From assembly GCF_025567095.1 (NCBI RefSeq), contig NZ_JAOQJH010000005.1: a DNA stretch of 64,000 nt; one strand, given 5' to 3'. Every line of letters starts with the position of its first letter. Position 1 is the stretch's first letter. The notes below the pieces were generated by a model, which saw nothing but the letters and a program-made list of their open reading frames with translations, ran no database searches and had not been told where the DNA came from. Origin of the DNA: Anthropogastromicrobium aceti. GTDB taxonomy: Bacteria; Bacillota; Clostridia; Lachnospirales; Lachnospiraceae. Positions 42,731 through 51,268 of the stretch are shown piece after piece. The position numbers were made by a program, and so were the translations under genes.

Positions 42731-43519
42731 ATGAGCGTTATTTCTATGAAGCAGCTGCTTGAAGCTGGTGTTCATTTTGGACATCAGACCAGAAGATGGA
42801 ACCCTAAGATGGCTCCATACATCTATACCGAGAGAAACGGTATCTACATCATCGACCTGCAGAAGTCTGTAGGCAAGGTTGACGAAGCTTACAAGGCTAT
42901 CTTCGACATTGCTGCAGAGGGCGGAAACATCCTTTTCGTAGGAACCAAGAAGCAGGCACAGGATGCAGTAGCAACTGAGGCACAGAGATGTGGTATGTAT
43001 TATGTAAACCAGAGATGGCTTGGTGGTATGCTTACCAACTTCAAGACCATCCAGAGCAGAATCGCTCGTCTTCGTCAGATCGAGACCATGTCTGAGGACG
43101 GTACTTTTGATGTACTGCCAAAGAAGGAAGTTATCGAGCTGAAGAAGGAGTGGGAGAAGCTTGAGAAGAACCTTGGCGGTATCAAGGATATGCCAGGTAT
43201 CCCGGATGCAATCTTCGTAGTTGATCCTAAGAAGGAAAAGATCTGTGTTCAGGAAGCTCACACTCTGGGTATTCCGCTGATCGGTATCGCTGATACCAAC
43301 TGTGATCCGGAAGAGCTGGATTATGTAATTCCGGGTAACGATGATGCTATCAGAGCTGTAAAGCTGATCGCTTCTAAGATGGCAGATGCTGTTATCGAGG
43401 CTAAGCAGGGCGAGGCTGAGGAAGTTGATGAGGTTGCAGAGGCTGGCGAGGAGATGCTGGCAGCTGACACTACTGATGCAGCAGCTGATATCGAGACCGT
43501 AGTAGCTGACGCTGAGTAA
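42731..43519 (+). CDS. rpsB: Small ribosomal subunit protein S2
   Basis: 262 residues: MSVISMKQLLEAGVHFGHQTRRWNPKMAPYI, the S2 signature, through PDAIFVVDPKKEKICVQEAHTLGIPLIGIADTNCDPE. The C-terminal extension of about 30 residues is acidic (EEVDEVAEAGEEMLAADT). Codon use is strongly biased (AAG, GAG, CTG), as expected for a highly expressed gene. It is paired with tsf downstream. Confidence 0.98.
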   Translation: MSVISMKQLLEAGVHFGHQTRRWNPKMAPYIYTERNGIYIIDLQKSVGKVDEAYKAIFDIAAEGGNILFVGTKKQAQDAVATEAQRCGMYYVNQRWLGGMLTNFKTIQSRIARLRQIETMSEDGTFDVLPKKEVIELKKEWEKLEKNLGGIKDMPGIPDAIFVVDPKKEKICVQEAHTLGIPLIGIADTNCDPEELDYVIPGNDDAIRAVKLIASKMADAVIEAKQGEAEEVDEVAEAGEEMLAADTTDAAADIETVVADAE

Positions 43520-43529
43520 TCAAGTCGGA

Positions 43530-43583
43530 AATAGCGATTCAGGGGCGGCGGACTGCGGCTTCTGAATCGTTATTGTTTTTATT
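43530..43583 (+). terminator. Terminator-like hairpin between rpsB and tsf
   Basis: AATAGCGATTCAG pairs with CTGAATCGTTATT (one G-U), followed by GTTTTTATT. It probably lowers tsf transcription relative to rpsB. Confidence 0.75.
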
Positions 43584-43633
43584 AACTAAGTTAAGTATCA
43601 ATACTGTACACAACTATTTGGAGGAAGATTAAG

Positions 43634-44572
43634 ATGGCTATTACAGCAAGTATGGTAAAAGAGCTGCGTGAGATGACCGGCGCAGGAATGATGGATTGCA
43701 AGAAGGCACTGACTGCAACAGAAGGTGATATGGACAAGGCTGTAGATTTCCTGCGTGAGAAGGGATTAGCTGGTGCTCAGAAGAAGGCTGGACGTATTGC
43801 AGCTGAGGGTATTGTTGCTACTTGCATCTCTGAGGATGAGAAGCATGCAGTTGTAGTTGAGGTTAACGCTGAGACTGACTTCGTTGCAAAGAATGAGAAG
43901 TTCCAGACCTACGTTGCAGAGGTTGCTGCTCAGGCAGTTAATACTCAGGCAGAGGATATCGAAGGATTCATGGCTGAGAAGTGGGCATTAGATCCATCCA
44001 TGACCGTTAAGGAGAAGCTGTCTTCCATGATTTCTATCATCGGTGAGAACATGAACATCCGTCGTTTTGCAAAGGTTAGCGAGGAGAACGGTATCGTTGT
44101 TTCCTACATCCATGCAGGCGGAAAGATCGGCGTTTTAGTAGACGTTGAGACTGACGTTGTTAACGATGCAATTAAGGAAATGGCAAAGAACGTTGCTATG
44201 CAGGCAGCAGCATTAAAGCCACAGTACACCACCAGAGCAGAGGTTGACGCTGATTACATCTCCAGAGAGAAGGAGATCCTGTTAGCTCAGATCATGAACG
44301 ATCCGAAGGAGTCCCAGAAGCCACAGAAGGTTATCGATGGCATGATCAACGGACGTATCAACAAGGAACTTAAGGAGATCTGTCTGATGGATCAGACCTA
44401 CGTAAAGGCTGAGGATGGAAAGCAGAGCGTAAGCGCATACGTAGCTCAGGTAGCTAAGGAGAACAACGCAAAGGTTGCTGTTAAGAAGTTCGTTCGTTTC
44501 GAGACCGGTGAAGGTATGGAGAAGAAGGAAGAGGATTTCGCAGCAGAAGTTGCTAAGCAGATGAACGCATAA
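43634..44572 (+). CDS. tsf: Elongation factor Ts
   Basis: Guanine-nucleotide exchange factor of EF-Tu. 312 residues: the UBA-like N-terminus VKELREMTGAGMMDCKKAL with the conserved TDF/VAKNEKF block (NAETDFVAKNEKFQTYV), a duplicated core domain and the C-terminal module. GGAGG precedes the ATG. Codon bias matches rpsB. Confidence 0.98.
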   Translation: MAITASMVKELREMTGAGMMDCKKALTATEGDMDKAVDFLREKGLAGAQKKAGRIAAEGIVATCISEDEKHAVVVEVNAETDFVAKNEKFQTYVAEVAAQAVNTQAEDIEGFMAEKWALDPSMTVKEKLSSMISIIGENMNIRRFAKVSEENGIVVSYIHAGGKIGVLVDVETDVVNDAIKEMAKNVAMQAAALKPQYTTRAEVDADYISREKEILLAQIMNDPKESQKPQKVIDGMINGRINKELKEICLMDQTYVKAEDGKQSVSAYVAQVAKENNAKVAVKKFVRFETGEGMEKKEEDFAAEVAKQMNA

Positions 44573-44590
44573 GTTACAATATTGAGTTCT

Positions 44591-44634
44591 AAAACCCTGA
44601 ATTTTTCGCAGTTGCGGGAAGTTCAGGGTTTTTT
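44591..44634 (+). terminator. Terminator after tsf
   Basis: AAAACCCTGAA pairs with TTCAGGGTTTTTT around a loop that has its own GCAGTTGC hairpin. Confidence 0.9.
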
Positions 44635-44697
44635 AGTCCCAGATTATAATTTTAAGTTGCTGTAAAGCAAAAGAAAGAAGTGAGTAGTATGACAGGA

Positions 44698-45189
44698 ATG
44701 TAACTTAAGATATTAGACTGGCTTCAAACCATCCGCACGCCGATTGGCGATGCACTTATGTGTTTTATTACCAGTCTTGGAAATGTAGGGGCGATCTGGA
44801 TTGTATTAGCAGTTGTGTTGATCGCAATCCCAAAGACGAGAAAAAGCGGAATCATCGTCGCAGCAGCACTGATTATCGATGCGGTGCTTTGCAGTGGCAT
44901 TCTGAAAAATGTTTTTTGTAGAATCCGACCATTCGATGTGAACACCGCAATTCAGGTGTTGATCACAAAGCCACGTGATTTTTCATTTCCGTCAGGGCAC
45001 ACGTCGGCATCATTTGCGGCAGCGACCGCGCTATATCTGGCAAAAGAGCGAAAATTATTTATCCTGACACTCGTGCTTGCCTGCCTGATCGCTTTTTCAA
45101 GAATGTATCTGTATGTACATTATCCAACCGATATCCTTGGTGGTCTTCTTTTGGGTATTACATCGGCCTATCTTGCCTATTGGTGTTAG
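44698..45189 (+). pseudogene. PAP2-family phosphatase with a stop at the second codon
   Basis: The PAP2/lipid phosphatase sequence is intact from LKILDWLQTIRTPIGDALM onward: KNVFCRIRPF, FPSGHTSAS and SRMYLYVHYPTDILGG form the complete catalytic triad of motifs in a five-helix membrane protein. The natural start appears to be ATG 44698, but the next codon is TAA (44701-44703). A G-to-T change from GAA would explain it and would give the expected MELKILDW. An upstream in-frame ATG (44689) hits the same stop. The first usable downstream ATG is 44758, which loses the N-terminal 20 residues but keeps every catalytic motif, so a shortened active protein is possible. Confidence 0.75.
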
Positions 45190-45265
45190 AAGAAAATCCC
45201 GGCAGTACGCAGAAACAGTGAGAAATTAGCCAGTTAAAAAACAATATTTAAAACGATTCGATTTT

Positions 45266-45309
45266 AAATGCTGTAAATAGTGAAAATGCTAGAAATGATG
45301 AAAATGCTG
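45266..45309 (+). repeat. 18-bp imperfect tandem repeat
   Basis: AAATGCTGTAAATAGTGA, AAATGCTAGAAATGATGA and a partial AAATGCTGG follow head to tail. The last copy forms the left arm of the next terminator. Confidence 0.6.
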
Positions 45310-45353
45310 GAATTGTTTTCCCTGAAAAGAGGAACAGTTCTGGCATTTTTGTT
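45301..45353 (+). terminator. Terminator after the PAP2 gene
   Basis: AAAATGCTGGAATTGTT pairs with AACAGTTCTGGCATTTTT with small mismatches. The remainder of 45190-45458 holds no visible gene. Confidence 0.7.
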
Positions 45354-45458
45354 TGCAAAAAAATAGATGAAGAAATTGAAAAACTATGGTATGCTGATAG
45401 TACAAAACAGTTTGCTTTGTACTGGAAAATTTGTAAACTGAGAAAAGGAGTTGAAAAT

Positions 45459-46802
45459 ATGAAAAGAAGTTCTTTTATGGCAGTTGCAGCGGCGTTAGTA
45501 TTACAGCCAATACAGGCAAATGCAACGCAGGCGGATGGAAAATCAGAACTTGCGAATATGAACGCATTGTATGAATATGCATGGTCTCTTGATTATCCAC
45601 AGCAGGCAACATATGATAACATACTGGAGAAAACAGAATCAGGAGCGGCTCAGGCCGTAAATATGCTTCCGTCAGCAGCACTAGGTTATCAAATTAAGGA
45701 TTATGATGGAGACGATCAGATGGAACTTCTTGTAGTGCGTTCAGATACCACGCAGGAAAGCAACCAAAGTCAGTTGATTTTTCAAATTTATGAGGCAAGT
45801 GAAGAAAATATTGTATTAGCCTCTGAAATTACAGCAGATATGCCATCTTTTGTAACGGGAGTTGGAAAGATTCGTGTTTACTCAAGAAATATGGGAGATA
45901 AGATTGTAATTGGATGCGATCAGTATGAGGAGGGTCTTTTGTGGGATGGATTGACATTAAAAACATCCTATTATGACTATAATGGAAGTGTATTTAATTA
46001 TAATAGTGGTACGAATGTAATGGGATCTATTATTGAATCAGATTATATGAAGCAGCAGTTTGGCATGATTGGTCTTAATGAGAATCAGATTGCACAAATT
46101 GGTGGCGACAAAACCGTATATGATTGTGTGGCAGGAACGGAATTGATTACAGAAACAGAGGTCAATTCTGATTCAAATATATATATTTCATGGGTTAGTT
46201 CGGCATTACAGGGAGATATGCAGGCTGTTGGAACAGCAACGATTACATGTTACAGCTGGTTTCCGGGAACGAAGCCTACAATTGCACAAAAGTTAGGAAC
46301 AATATCAATATCACCAAATTCCCAGACGGGACAAGATTCAATACAGGATCCAGTTCAGCAGCTTTCTGCTCAGGCTGATTATCTGTATATTATTGGTGAC
46401 TTTGAAATTATGCAAATTTACAGCATGTATTATCTGATTCCAGATGAAGGTGTCACAAAATATGATTGTTATCAGACTGATGGGAACTATATAAGCTCGA
46501 TTCCTTATGGAAATGCAAAAACGATTATTGATAATACGATGGTAAGTGATGGTTTCAATCTTCCAAGCGGTGAACGGGAAATGATAGTTTGGAATTCTCC
46601 GTATGGATTATGTGCGTATTCAAGGACTTATAAGGATTATTATCCATGGTATAGCGTGGATGAGAATGGAAATTCGATCGAAAATTATCCGGATGTATCG
46701 CAGATGCCGTATGAGCTTAATGAAGATGATATTCGTCAGGAATTGGAAATATTAGGATTGCCGGAGAATATTGTGGTTCCAACATCAAATAAAACAGAGT
46801 AA
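45459..46802 (+). CDS. Secreted protein of unknown function
   Basis: 447 residues from the ATG at 45459 (AAAAGGAG upstream). A signal peptide (MKRSSFMAVAAALVLQPIQA, probable cut after NA or ANA) is followed by a mature protein with an Asp-rich segment YQIKDYDGDDQMELLVVRSD, typical of secreted clostridial proteins that compare reported values with EF-hand-like calcium loops. The remainder is mixed beta with many aromatic residues and no catalytic signature. It stands alone. Unknown function. Confidence 0.75.
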   Translation: MKRSSFMAVAAALVLQPIQANATQADGKSELANMNALYEYAWSLDYPQQATYDNILEKTESGAAQAVNMLPSAALGYQIKDYDGDDQMELLVVRSDTTQESNQSQLIFQIYEASEENIVLASEITADMPSFVTGVGKIRVYSRNMGDKIVIGCDQYEEGLLWDGLTLKTSYYDYNGSVFNYNSGTNVMGSIIESDYMKQQFGMIGLNENQIAQIGGDKTVYDCVAGTELITETEVNSDSNIYISWVSSALQGDMQAVGTATITCYSWFPGTKPTIAQKLGTISISPNSQTGQDSIQDPVQQLSAQADYLYIIGDFEIMQIYSMYYLIPDEGVTKYDCYQTDGNYISSIPYGNAKTIIDNTMVSDGFNLPSGEREMIVWNSPYGLCAYSRTYKDYYPWYSVDENGNSIENYPDVSQMPYELNEDDIRQELEILGLPENIVVPTSNKTE

Positions 46803-46873
46803 GAATAGAGAATCAATAATGTTGCATTGATTACTGGATGAGGGACAAGGATTCATAAAATGTCAGAAATTTC

Positions 46874-46902
46874 TTGCTCTTTTCCATTTGAATAAGTATA
46901 AT
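46874..46902 (+). promoter_or_regulatory. Promoter of the M16C protease gene
   Basis: TTGCTC (46874-46879), 17-bp spacer, TATAAT (46897-46902). The leader of about 115 bases holds no other visible feature. Confidence 0.65.
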
Positions 46903-47021
46903 ACTAATCAGTAGTATCAGTAAATCAGGGTCGCAGCAATATGCGGCTCTATTTGCTGTAAATGAACCGTCTGATGGTCATATGATAATCAAGCGCCGAT
47001 TGGACAGTAAGGAGGATTTTT

Positions 47022-49919
47022 GTGACAGTACATGATACAGTTCATGGATTTATCGTAGAAAGAGAAGTACCGCTTCCTGAGCTGGATGCAGTAATGTACC
47101 AGATGAAGCACGAAAAGACAGGCTTAGAGCTGGTATGGATAAGCAGAGAGGAAGAAAATAAGGTGTTTGGCATTGGCTTTGAGACACTGCCTTGGAATGA
47201 TACAGGTGTATTTCATATTTTAGAGCATTCTGTTTTATGTGGTTCAAAAAATTATCCAGTCAAGGAGCCGTTTGTGGAGCTTTTAAAAAATTCCATGAAC
47301 ACATTTTTGAATGCAATGACATTCCCGGATAAGACCTTTTATCCGGTGGCAAGCCGAAATGATAAGGATTTTGTCAATTTGATGCGTGTTTATCTTGATG
47401 CTGTATTTTATCCAGCTGTATATACAAAGCCAGAAATTTTTTATCAGGAAGGATGGCACTATGAGTTTGATAGCGAGGGAAAGCCAGGCTACAAAGGTGT
47501 TGTCTTTAATGAGATGAAGGGAGCGTTTGCAGATGCGGATGAACTGATGGATATGACAATCAATAGAGCGCTCTTTCCTGATACACCGTATCGTTATGTA
47601 TCAGGAGGTGATCCGACAAAAATTCCGGATTTGACATATGAAGAATTTATTGAAAGTCATAAACAGTTTTATTCTCCATCGAATGCCTATGTGTATCTTG
47701 ATGGCGCAATGGATATAGATGCTATTCTTGGTATTATCAATGATGAATATCTGTCCTCATTTGAACAGACAAAGCGCATGGATCCGCCAACGCTTCAGTC
47801 AGCAGTGGATGCAGGTGAGCAGCAAATTGAATATGAGATTGGTGCCGATGAGAATGAAGATGGAAAAATTCGTCTGTCCTGGGGGCGTGTGATCGGAACC
47901 TATGCAGAGCGCGAAAAGCTTACAGCAATGCAGATTTTGTCTGATGTGCTTACTGGAAATAATCAGGCACCGCTTACGAAGGCAGTGTTAGAAGACGGAC
48001 TTGCAGAAACAATGCGTCTTTATACAATAGATGGTGTCGCAAATCCGTGGGTAAAAATTGAGGCTCGCAATGTGAAAAAAGAGAATTGCAAACAAGTAGA
48101 AAAGCGAATTTTCGACACACTGAATGCATTAGCAAATGGTGGTCTTGATCATGAGAAGTTAGAAGCTTCTATGGCAAATCTTGAGTTCCAGATGAGAGAA
48201 CGCGATTATGGAAGCTATCCGCAGGGACTGATTCTTGGAATGCAGGTGTTTGACAGCTGGCTGTATGGAGGCGCACCAGAGGCTAATCTGCAGATTGGTG
48301 ACTTATTTGTACATCTTCGTGAAAAGATGAAACAGGGATATTTTGAACATTTAATTCGTGAAGAGCTGCTTGAAAATCCGCATTGCTGTAAGGTTACATT
48401 GATTCCGTCTAAAACAGCAGGAGAAGCGCGCCGAGCAAAGGAAGCAAAGAGAATTGAAGATGAGTCTGCAATGTGGAGTGATAAGGTAAGAGAAGAGATT
48501 ATTGCAAAACAGGAAAGACTAGAGGCATGGCAAAACAGCGAAGATACGCCAGAGCAGTTGGCAGCACTTCCACATTTAGAGTTATCTGATTTAAGCCGCA
48601 CACCGCAAGAGCAGCCAATTGAAGAACTTGTAATTGATGGACAAAAGGTATTGGTTCATCGCGTTAATTCAAGCGGAATTGCTTATATTACGCTTTATTT
48701 CGATGAAAACCATTATACAGAGGCAGAACTTCCAGCACTTGGACTTTTATGTCGTCTTTTTGGAAATCTGGAAACAACACAGTCAAGTGTAGAGGAGTTA
48801 AACAACCGTGTACGTCTTTTGTGCGGAAGCATGACTTTTTTTATCAGTACCTTCAATATAAAGGATGACAGCAGCTGCTGTACAGTAAAGCTTTGCGCAT
48901 CCTTTAGCACGCTTGAGTCAAATGTAGATCAGGCAGTTAGTCTTGCAGCAGAGATTTTGACGCAGACAAGATTTGATACTGCCAATTCTGAAAAAGCAGT
49001 TCTTGATTTGTTGCGTCAGATTAAGATGGGATGCTTTGAGCAGACAGTAATGGGTGGTCATGCAGCAGCACTTGGTCGTGTGTCAGCGCAGATGAGTGTT
49101 TCAAGTGTAGTTTCAGAGTGTACTGGTGGTGTTACATTCTATCAGTGGTTAAAAGCTCAGGAAGAAAATTGGAACTGGAATAGTCTTCTTGAAAAATTGA
49201 CAGCGCTGTATGCAAAGGCAGTTTCAAAGGAACAGTTGACTATCAGTCTTACAGGAAATACAGATGCATATGCAGCGAATGTTGTTCAAATGCTGCAGGA
49301 GCTTTTGCCGTCAAAGCCAGATCTTTTGAAGATACAGACAATTGCAATAAAGCCATGGGGCATCAAAAAAGAGGGAATCATCATTCCAGCCGATATCGCC
49401 TTTGCAGTGCGCGGTACAATTACAGGAAATTATAATGGTGCATGGCAGACAGCAGCCAAGATTGTGAGCCTGAGCTATTTGTGGAATGTAATTCGCGTTC
49501 AGGGCGGTGCTTACGGAACAGGTATGCTTACTCGGGCAAATGGAGGATTTTACTGCTATTCGTATCGTGATCCGAGCGCCAAAGAATCTCTTAGAAAATA
49601 TTTAGATTGCAGCAGCTTCTTAAAAGAGTTTGCGGCACAAAATCCAGATCTGACAGGCTTTATCATTGGAACAGTTTCAGATCAGTCACCGCTTCAGACA
49701 CCTAGAATGAAGGGACAGGCAGCAGATAACTTATATTGGAGACAGATTAGTTGGGAGGAGCGCTGCACACGTTGGCAGCAGATTCTCGAGACAACACCAG
49801 AAAAACTAGCGCAGACCGCAGAGCAGATTAGTACTGCTATGAAAGAGGGCGGTATCTGTGTTGTAGGTGGTGCAGAGCAGATGGAAGGCTGTGGTCTTGA
49901 CGAGATTATTACGCTGTAA
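47022..49919 (+). CDS. M16C (presequence-protease-like) metallopeptidase
   Basis: 965 residues from a GTG with AAGGAGG upstream. The inverted zinc motif HxxEH is H65-I-L-E-H69 in FHILEHSVLCGS; a distal Glu in VVFNEMKGAFAD completes it. Two M16 lobes and an M16C-associated central domain follow, and the late RVQGGAYGTG is the R/Y pair of the family. No signal peptide, so it probably degrades peptides in the cytoplasm. Normal length. Free-standing, with its own promoter and terminator. Confidence 0.94.
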   Translation: MTVHDTVHGFIVEREVPLPELDAVMYQMKHEKTGLELVWISREEENKVFGIGFETLPWNDTGVFHILEHSVLCGSKNYPVKEPFVELLKNSMNTFLNAMTFPDKTFYPVASRNDKDFVNLMRVYLDAVFYPAVYTKPEIFYQEGWHYEFDSEGKPGYKGVVFNEMKGAFADADELMDMTINRALFPDTPYRYVSGGDPTKIPDLTYEEFIESHKQFYSPSNAYVYLDGAMDIDAILGIINDEYLSSFEQTKRMDPPTLQSAVDAGEQQIEYEIGADENEDGKIRLSWGRVIGTYAEREKLTAMQILSDVLTGNNQAPLTKAVLEDGLAETMRLYTIDGVANPWVKIEARNVKKENCKQVEKRIFDTLNALANGGLDHEKLEASMANLEFQMRERDYGSYPQGLILGMQVFDSWLYGGAPEANLQIGDLFVHLREKMKQGYFEHLIREELLENPHCCKVTLIPSKTAGEARRAKEAKRIEDESAMWSDKVREEIIAKQERLEAWQNSEDTPEQLAALPHLELSDLSRTPQEQPIEELVIDGQKVLVHRVNSSGIAYITLYFDENHYTEAELPALGLLCRLFGNLETTQSSVEELNNRVRLLCGSMTFFISTFNIKDDSSCCTVKLCASFSTLESNVDQAVSLAAEILTQTRFDTANSEKAVLDLLRQIKMGCFEQTVMGGHAAALGRVSAQMSVSSVVSECTGGVTFYQWLKAQEENWNWNSLLEKLTALYAKAVSKEQLTISLTGNTDAYAANVVQMLQELLPSKPDLLKIQTIAIKPWGIKKEGIIIPADIAFAVRGTITGNYNGAWQTAAKIVSLSYLWNVIRVQGGAYGTGMLTRANGGFYCYSYRDPSAKESLRKYLDCSSFLKEFAAQNPDLTGFIIGTVSDQSPLQTPRMKGQAADNLYWRQISWEERCTRWQQILETTPEKLAQTAEQISTAMKEGGICVVGGAEQMEGCGLDEIITL

Positions 49920-49947
49920 GTTGTAACTATTCAGAGCTAGGCAATTT

Positions 49948-49997
49948 ATTCGTGGGATACCAATTTGCAAAAGTGATGGTATCTCGCGAATGTTTTT
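49948..49997 (+). terminator. Terminator after the M16C protease gene
   Basis: ATTCGTGGGATACCA pairs with TGGTATCTCGCGAAT (two G-U pairs), followed by GTTTTT. Confidence 0.85.
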
Positions 49998-50092
49998 GCA
50001 AACGATTGCTGCGAATGGAATATTAGCGTGTCACTGTAAAGTGTCGAAAAAGAACAAAAAAAATAAAAAATTAAAAAAACTTGAAAAAAGTG

Positions 50093-50121
50093 TTGACAAA
50101 AGAATTGAGATGTGATAATAT
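50093..50121 (+). promoter_or_regulatory. Promoter of the tRNA array
   Basis: TTGACA (50093-50098), 17-bp spacer, TAATAT (50116-50121). The first tRNA starts 15 bases after the -10. Confidence 0.85.
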
Positions 50122-50135
50122 AAATATCGTTGCAA

Positions 50136-50207
50136 GGCTTGTTGGTCAAGGGGTTAAGACGTCGCCCTCTCACGGCGAAAACAGGAGTTCGATTCTCCTA
50201 CAAGCTG
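50136..50207 (+). tRNA. tRNA-Glu (anticodon CTC), copy 1
   Basis: Acceptor GGCTTGT/ACAAGCT (first pair G-U), anticodon stem TCGCC/GGCGA with loop CTCTCAC, T arm AGGAG-TTCGATT-CTCCT. Reads GAG. CCA is not encoded. Confidence 0.95.
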
Positions 50208-50213
50208 CTTCTT

Positions 50214-50287
50214 CGAGGTGTGGCTCAGTTTGGTAGAGCGCTGCGTTCGGGACGCAGAGGTCGCAAGTTCAAATCTTGTCGCCTCGA
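50214..50287 (+). tRNA. tRNA-Pro (anticodon CGG), copy 1
   Basis: Acceptor CGAGGTG/CGCCTCG, anticodon stem CTGCG/CGCAG with loop TTCGGGA, T arm with TTCAAAT. Reads CCG. CCA is not encoded. Confidence 0.95.
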
Positions 50288-50316
50288 TTGCCTATAGGCA
50301 AAGAAAAAATAAATAT

Positions 50317-50388
50317 GGCTTGTTGGTCAAGGGGTTAAGACGTCGCCCTCTCACGGCGAAAACAGGAGTTCGATTCTCCTACAAGCTG
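50317..50388 (+). tRNA. tRNA-Glu (anticodon CTC), copy 2
   Basis: Same sequence as copy 1, displaced by 181 bp. Confidence 0.95.
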
Positions 50389-50394
50389 CTTCTT

Positions 50395-50468
50395 CGAGGT
50401 GTGGCTCAGTTTGGTAGAGCGCTGCGTTCGGGACGCAGAGGTCGCAAGTTCAAATCTTGTCGCCTCGA
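50395..50468 (+). tRNA. tRNA-Pro (anticodon CGG), copy 2
   Basis: Same sequence as copy 1, displaced by 181 bp. Confidence 0.95.
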
Positions 50469-50497
50469 TTGCCTATAGGCAAAGAAAAAATAAATAT

Positions 50498-50569
50498 GGC
50501 TTGTTGGTCAAGGGGTTAAGACGTCGCCCTCTCACGGCGAAAACAGGAGTTCGATTCTCCTACAAGCTG
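50498..50569 (+). tRNA. tRNA-Glu (anticodon CTC), copy 3
   Basis: Same sequence as the other Glu copies; closes the array before the terminator. Confidence 0.95.
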
Positions 50570-50575
50570 CTATGT

Positions 50576-50602
50576 GTCCTGCGAAAGCAGGACTTTTTCT
50601 TT
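50576..50602 (+). terminator. Terminator of the tRNA array
   Basis: GTCCTGC-GAAA-GCAGGAC followed by TTTTTCTTTTTT. Confidence 0.92.
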
Positions 50603-50748
50603 TTTGTTCGGATTTTTCCTAGAAACAGATTCTTTTTTATAATAGTTTGCAACATTTCTTAAGGCAGCTGCATGATATAGGTGAAAGGAAATAAAACACA
50701 AGTAGAAAATTCAATGCATTGATCGTTACAAGGCGGAGGTGATAAGGG

Positions 50749-51246
50749 ATGAAACACGAAGAAAGAGAGGTACGTCAAATCTATAATGACTACAGTGATG
50801 ATTTGTACCGACTATGTTATTTTTACACTGGAAATGTACATGATGCAATGGATGCGGTGCAGAATACATTGGTACATTTAATGGAGTACACAGGAACATT
50901 TGAGTCGGAAAGTCATAAAAAGTCATGGTTACTTAAGGTTGGGGTTAATGAATGCAGGCAGCTTCATCGCCAATGGTGGAGACGTAAGGTGACAGCAGAC
51001 GAATCGCTTATTGATATGGAAAAGGTAGGTGTGCAGACTAGCGATGTGTGGGAGAGTGTAATGTCATTGCCAACAAAATACCGCACAGCAATTTATCTAT
51101 ATTATTATGTCGGCTATTCAACGGAAGAGATTGCTAAAATTATGGAAAAACAGTCATCTACGGTGCGGTCACTCTTACTTAGAGCGAGAAAAAAATTGAA
51201 AGAAGAACTGGTGGAGCCGCAGGCAGATAGTAGTTCACGAATTTAA
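50749..51246 (+). CDS. ECF-type RNA polymerase sigma factor
   Basis: 165 residues with GGAGG upstream. Region 2 (IYNDYSDDLYRLCYFYTGNVHDAMDAVQNTLVHLMEYTG, followed by SWLLKVGVNECRQLHRQWWRRK) and region 4.2 (MSLPTKYRTAIYLYYYVGYSTEEIAKIMEKQSSTVRSLLLRARKKLKEEL) are both intact. The next gene starts 22 bp later and encodes a membrane protein whose N-terminus is cytoplasmic, the usual arrangement of an ECF sigma factor and its anti-sigma partner. Confidence 0.92.
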   Translation: MKHEEREVRQIYNDYSDDLYRLCYFYTGNVHDAMDAVQNTLVHLMEYTGTFESESHKKSWLLKVGVNECRQLHRQWWRRKVTADESLIDMEKVGVQTSDVWESVMSLPTKYRTAIYLYYYVGYSTEEIAKIMEKQSSTVRSLLLRARKKLKEELVEPQADSSSRI

Positions 51247-51268
51247 CAAACAGAAAGGAAGGCGCAGC

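Larger units (their letters stand above)
50136..50569 (+). repeat. Tandem 181-bp duplication carrying tRNA-Glu and tRNA-Pro
   Basis: A 181-bp unit (tRNA-Glu, 6-bp spacer, tRNA-Pro, 29-bp spacer) occurs twice, followed by a third tRNA-Glu. The tRNAs and spacers appear identical between copies, including the palindromic spacer GCCTATAGGC. Confidence 0.95.

Noticed and set aside
42467..43261. A 264-codon minus-strand frame opposite rpsB
   Set aside because: Antisense to a strongly coding, highly expressed gene and without domain content.
50136..50569. Regular repeats resembling a CRISPR array
   Set aside because: The units are 181 bp and are complete tRNA genes; there are no unique spacers and no cas genes nearby.
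50218..50662. Open frames running through the tRNA array
   Set aside because: They are translations of tRNA sequence; the cloverleaves, promoter and terminator explain the region.
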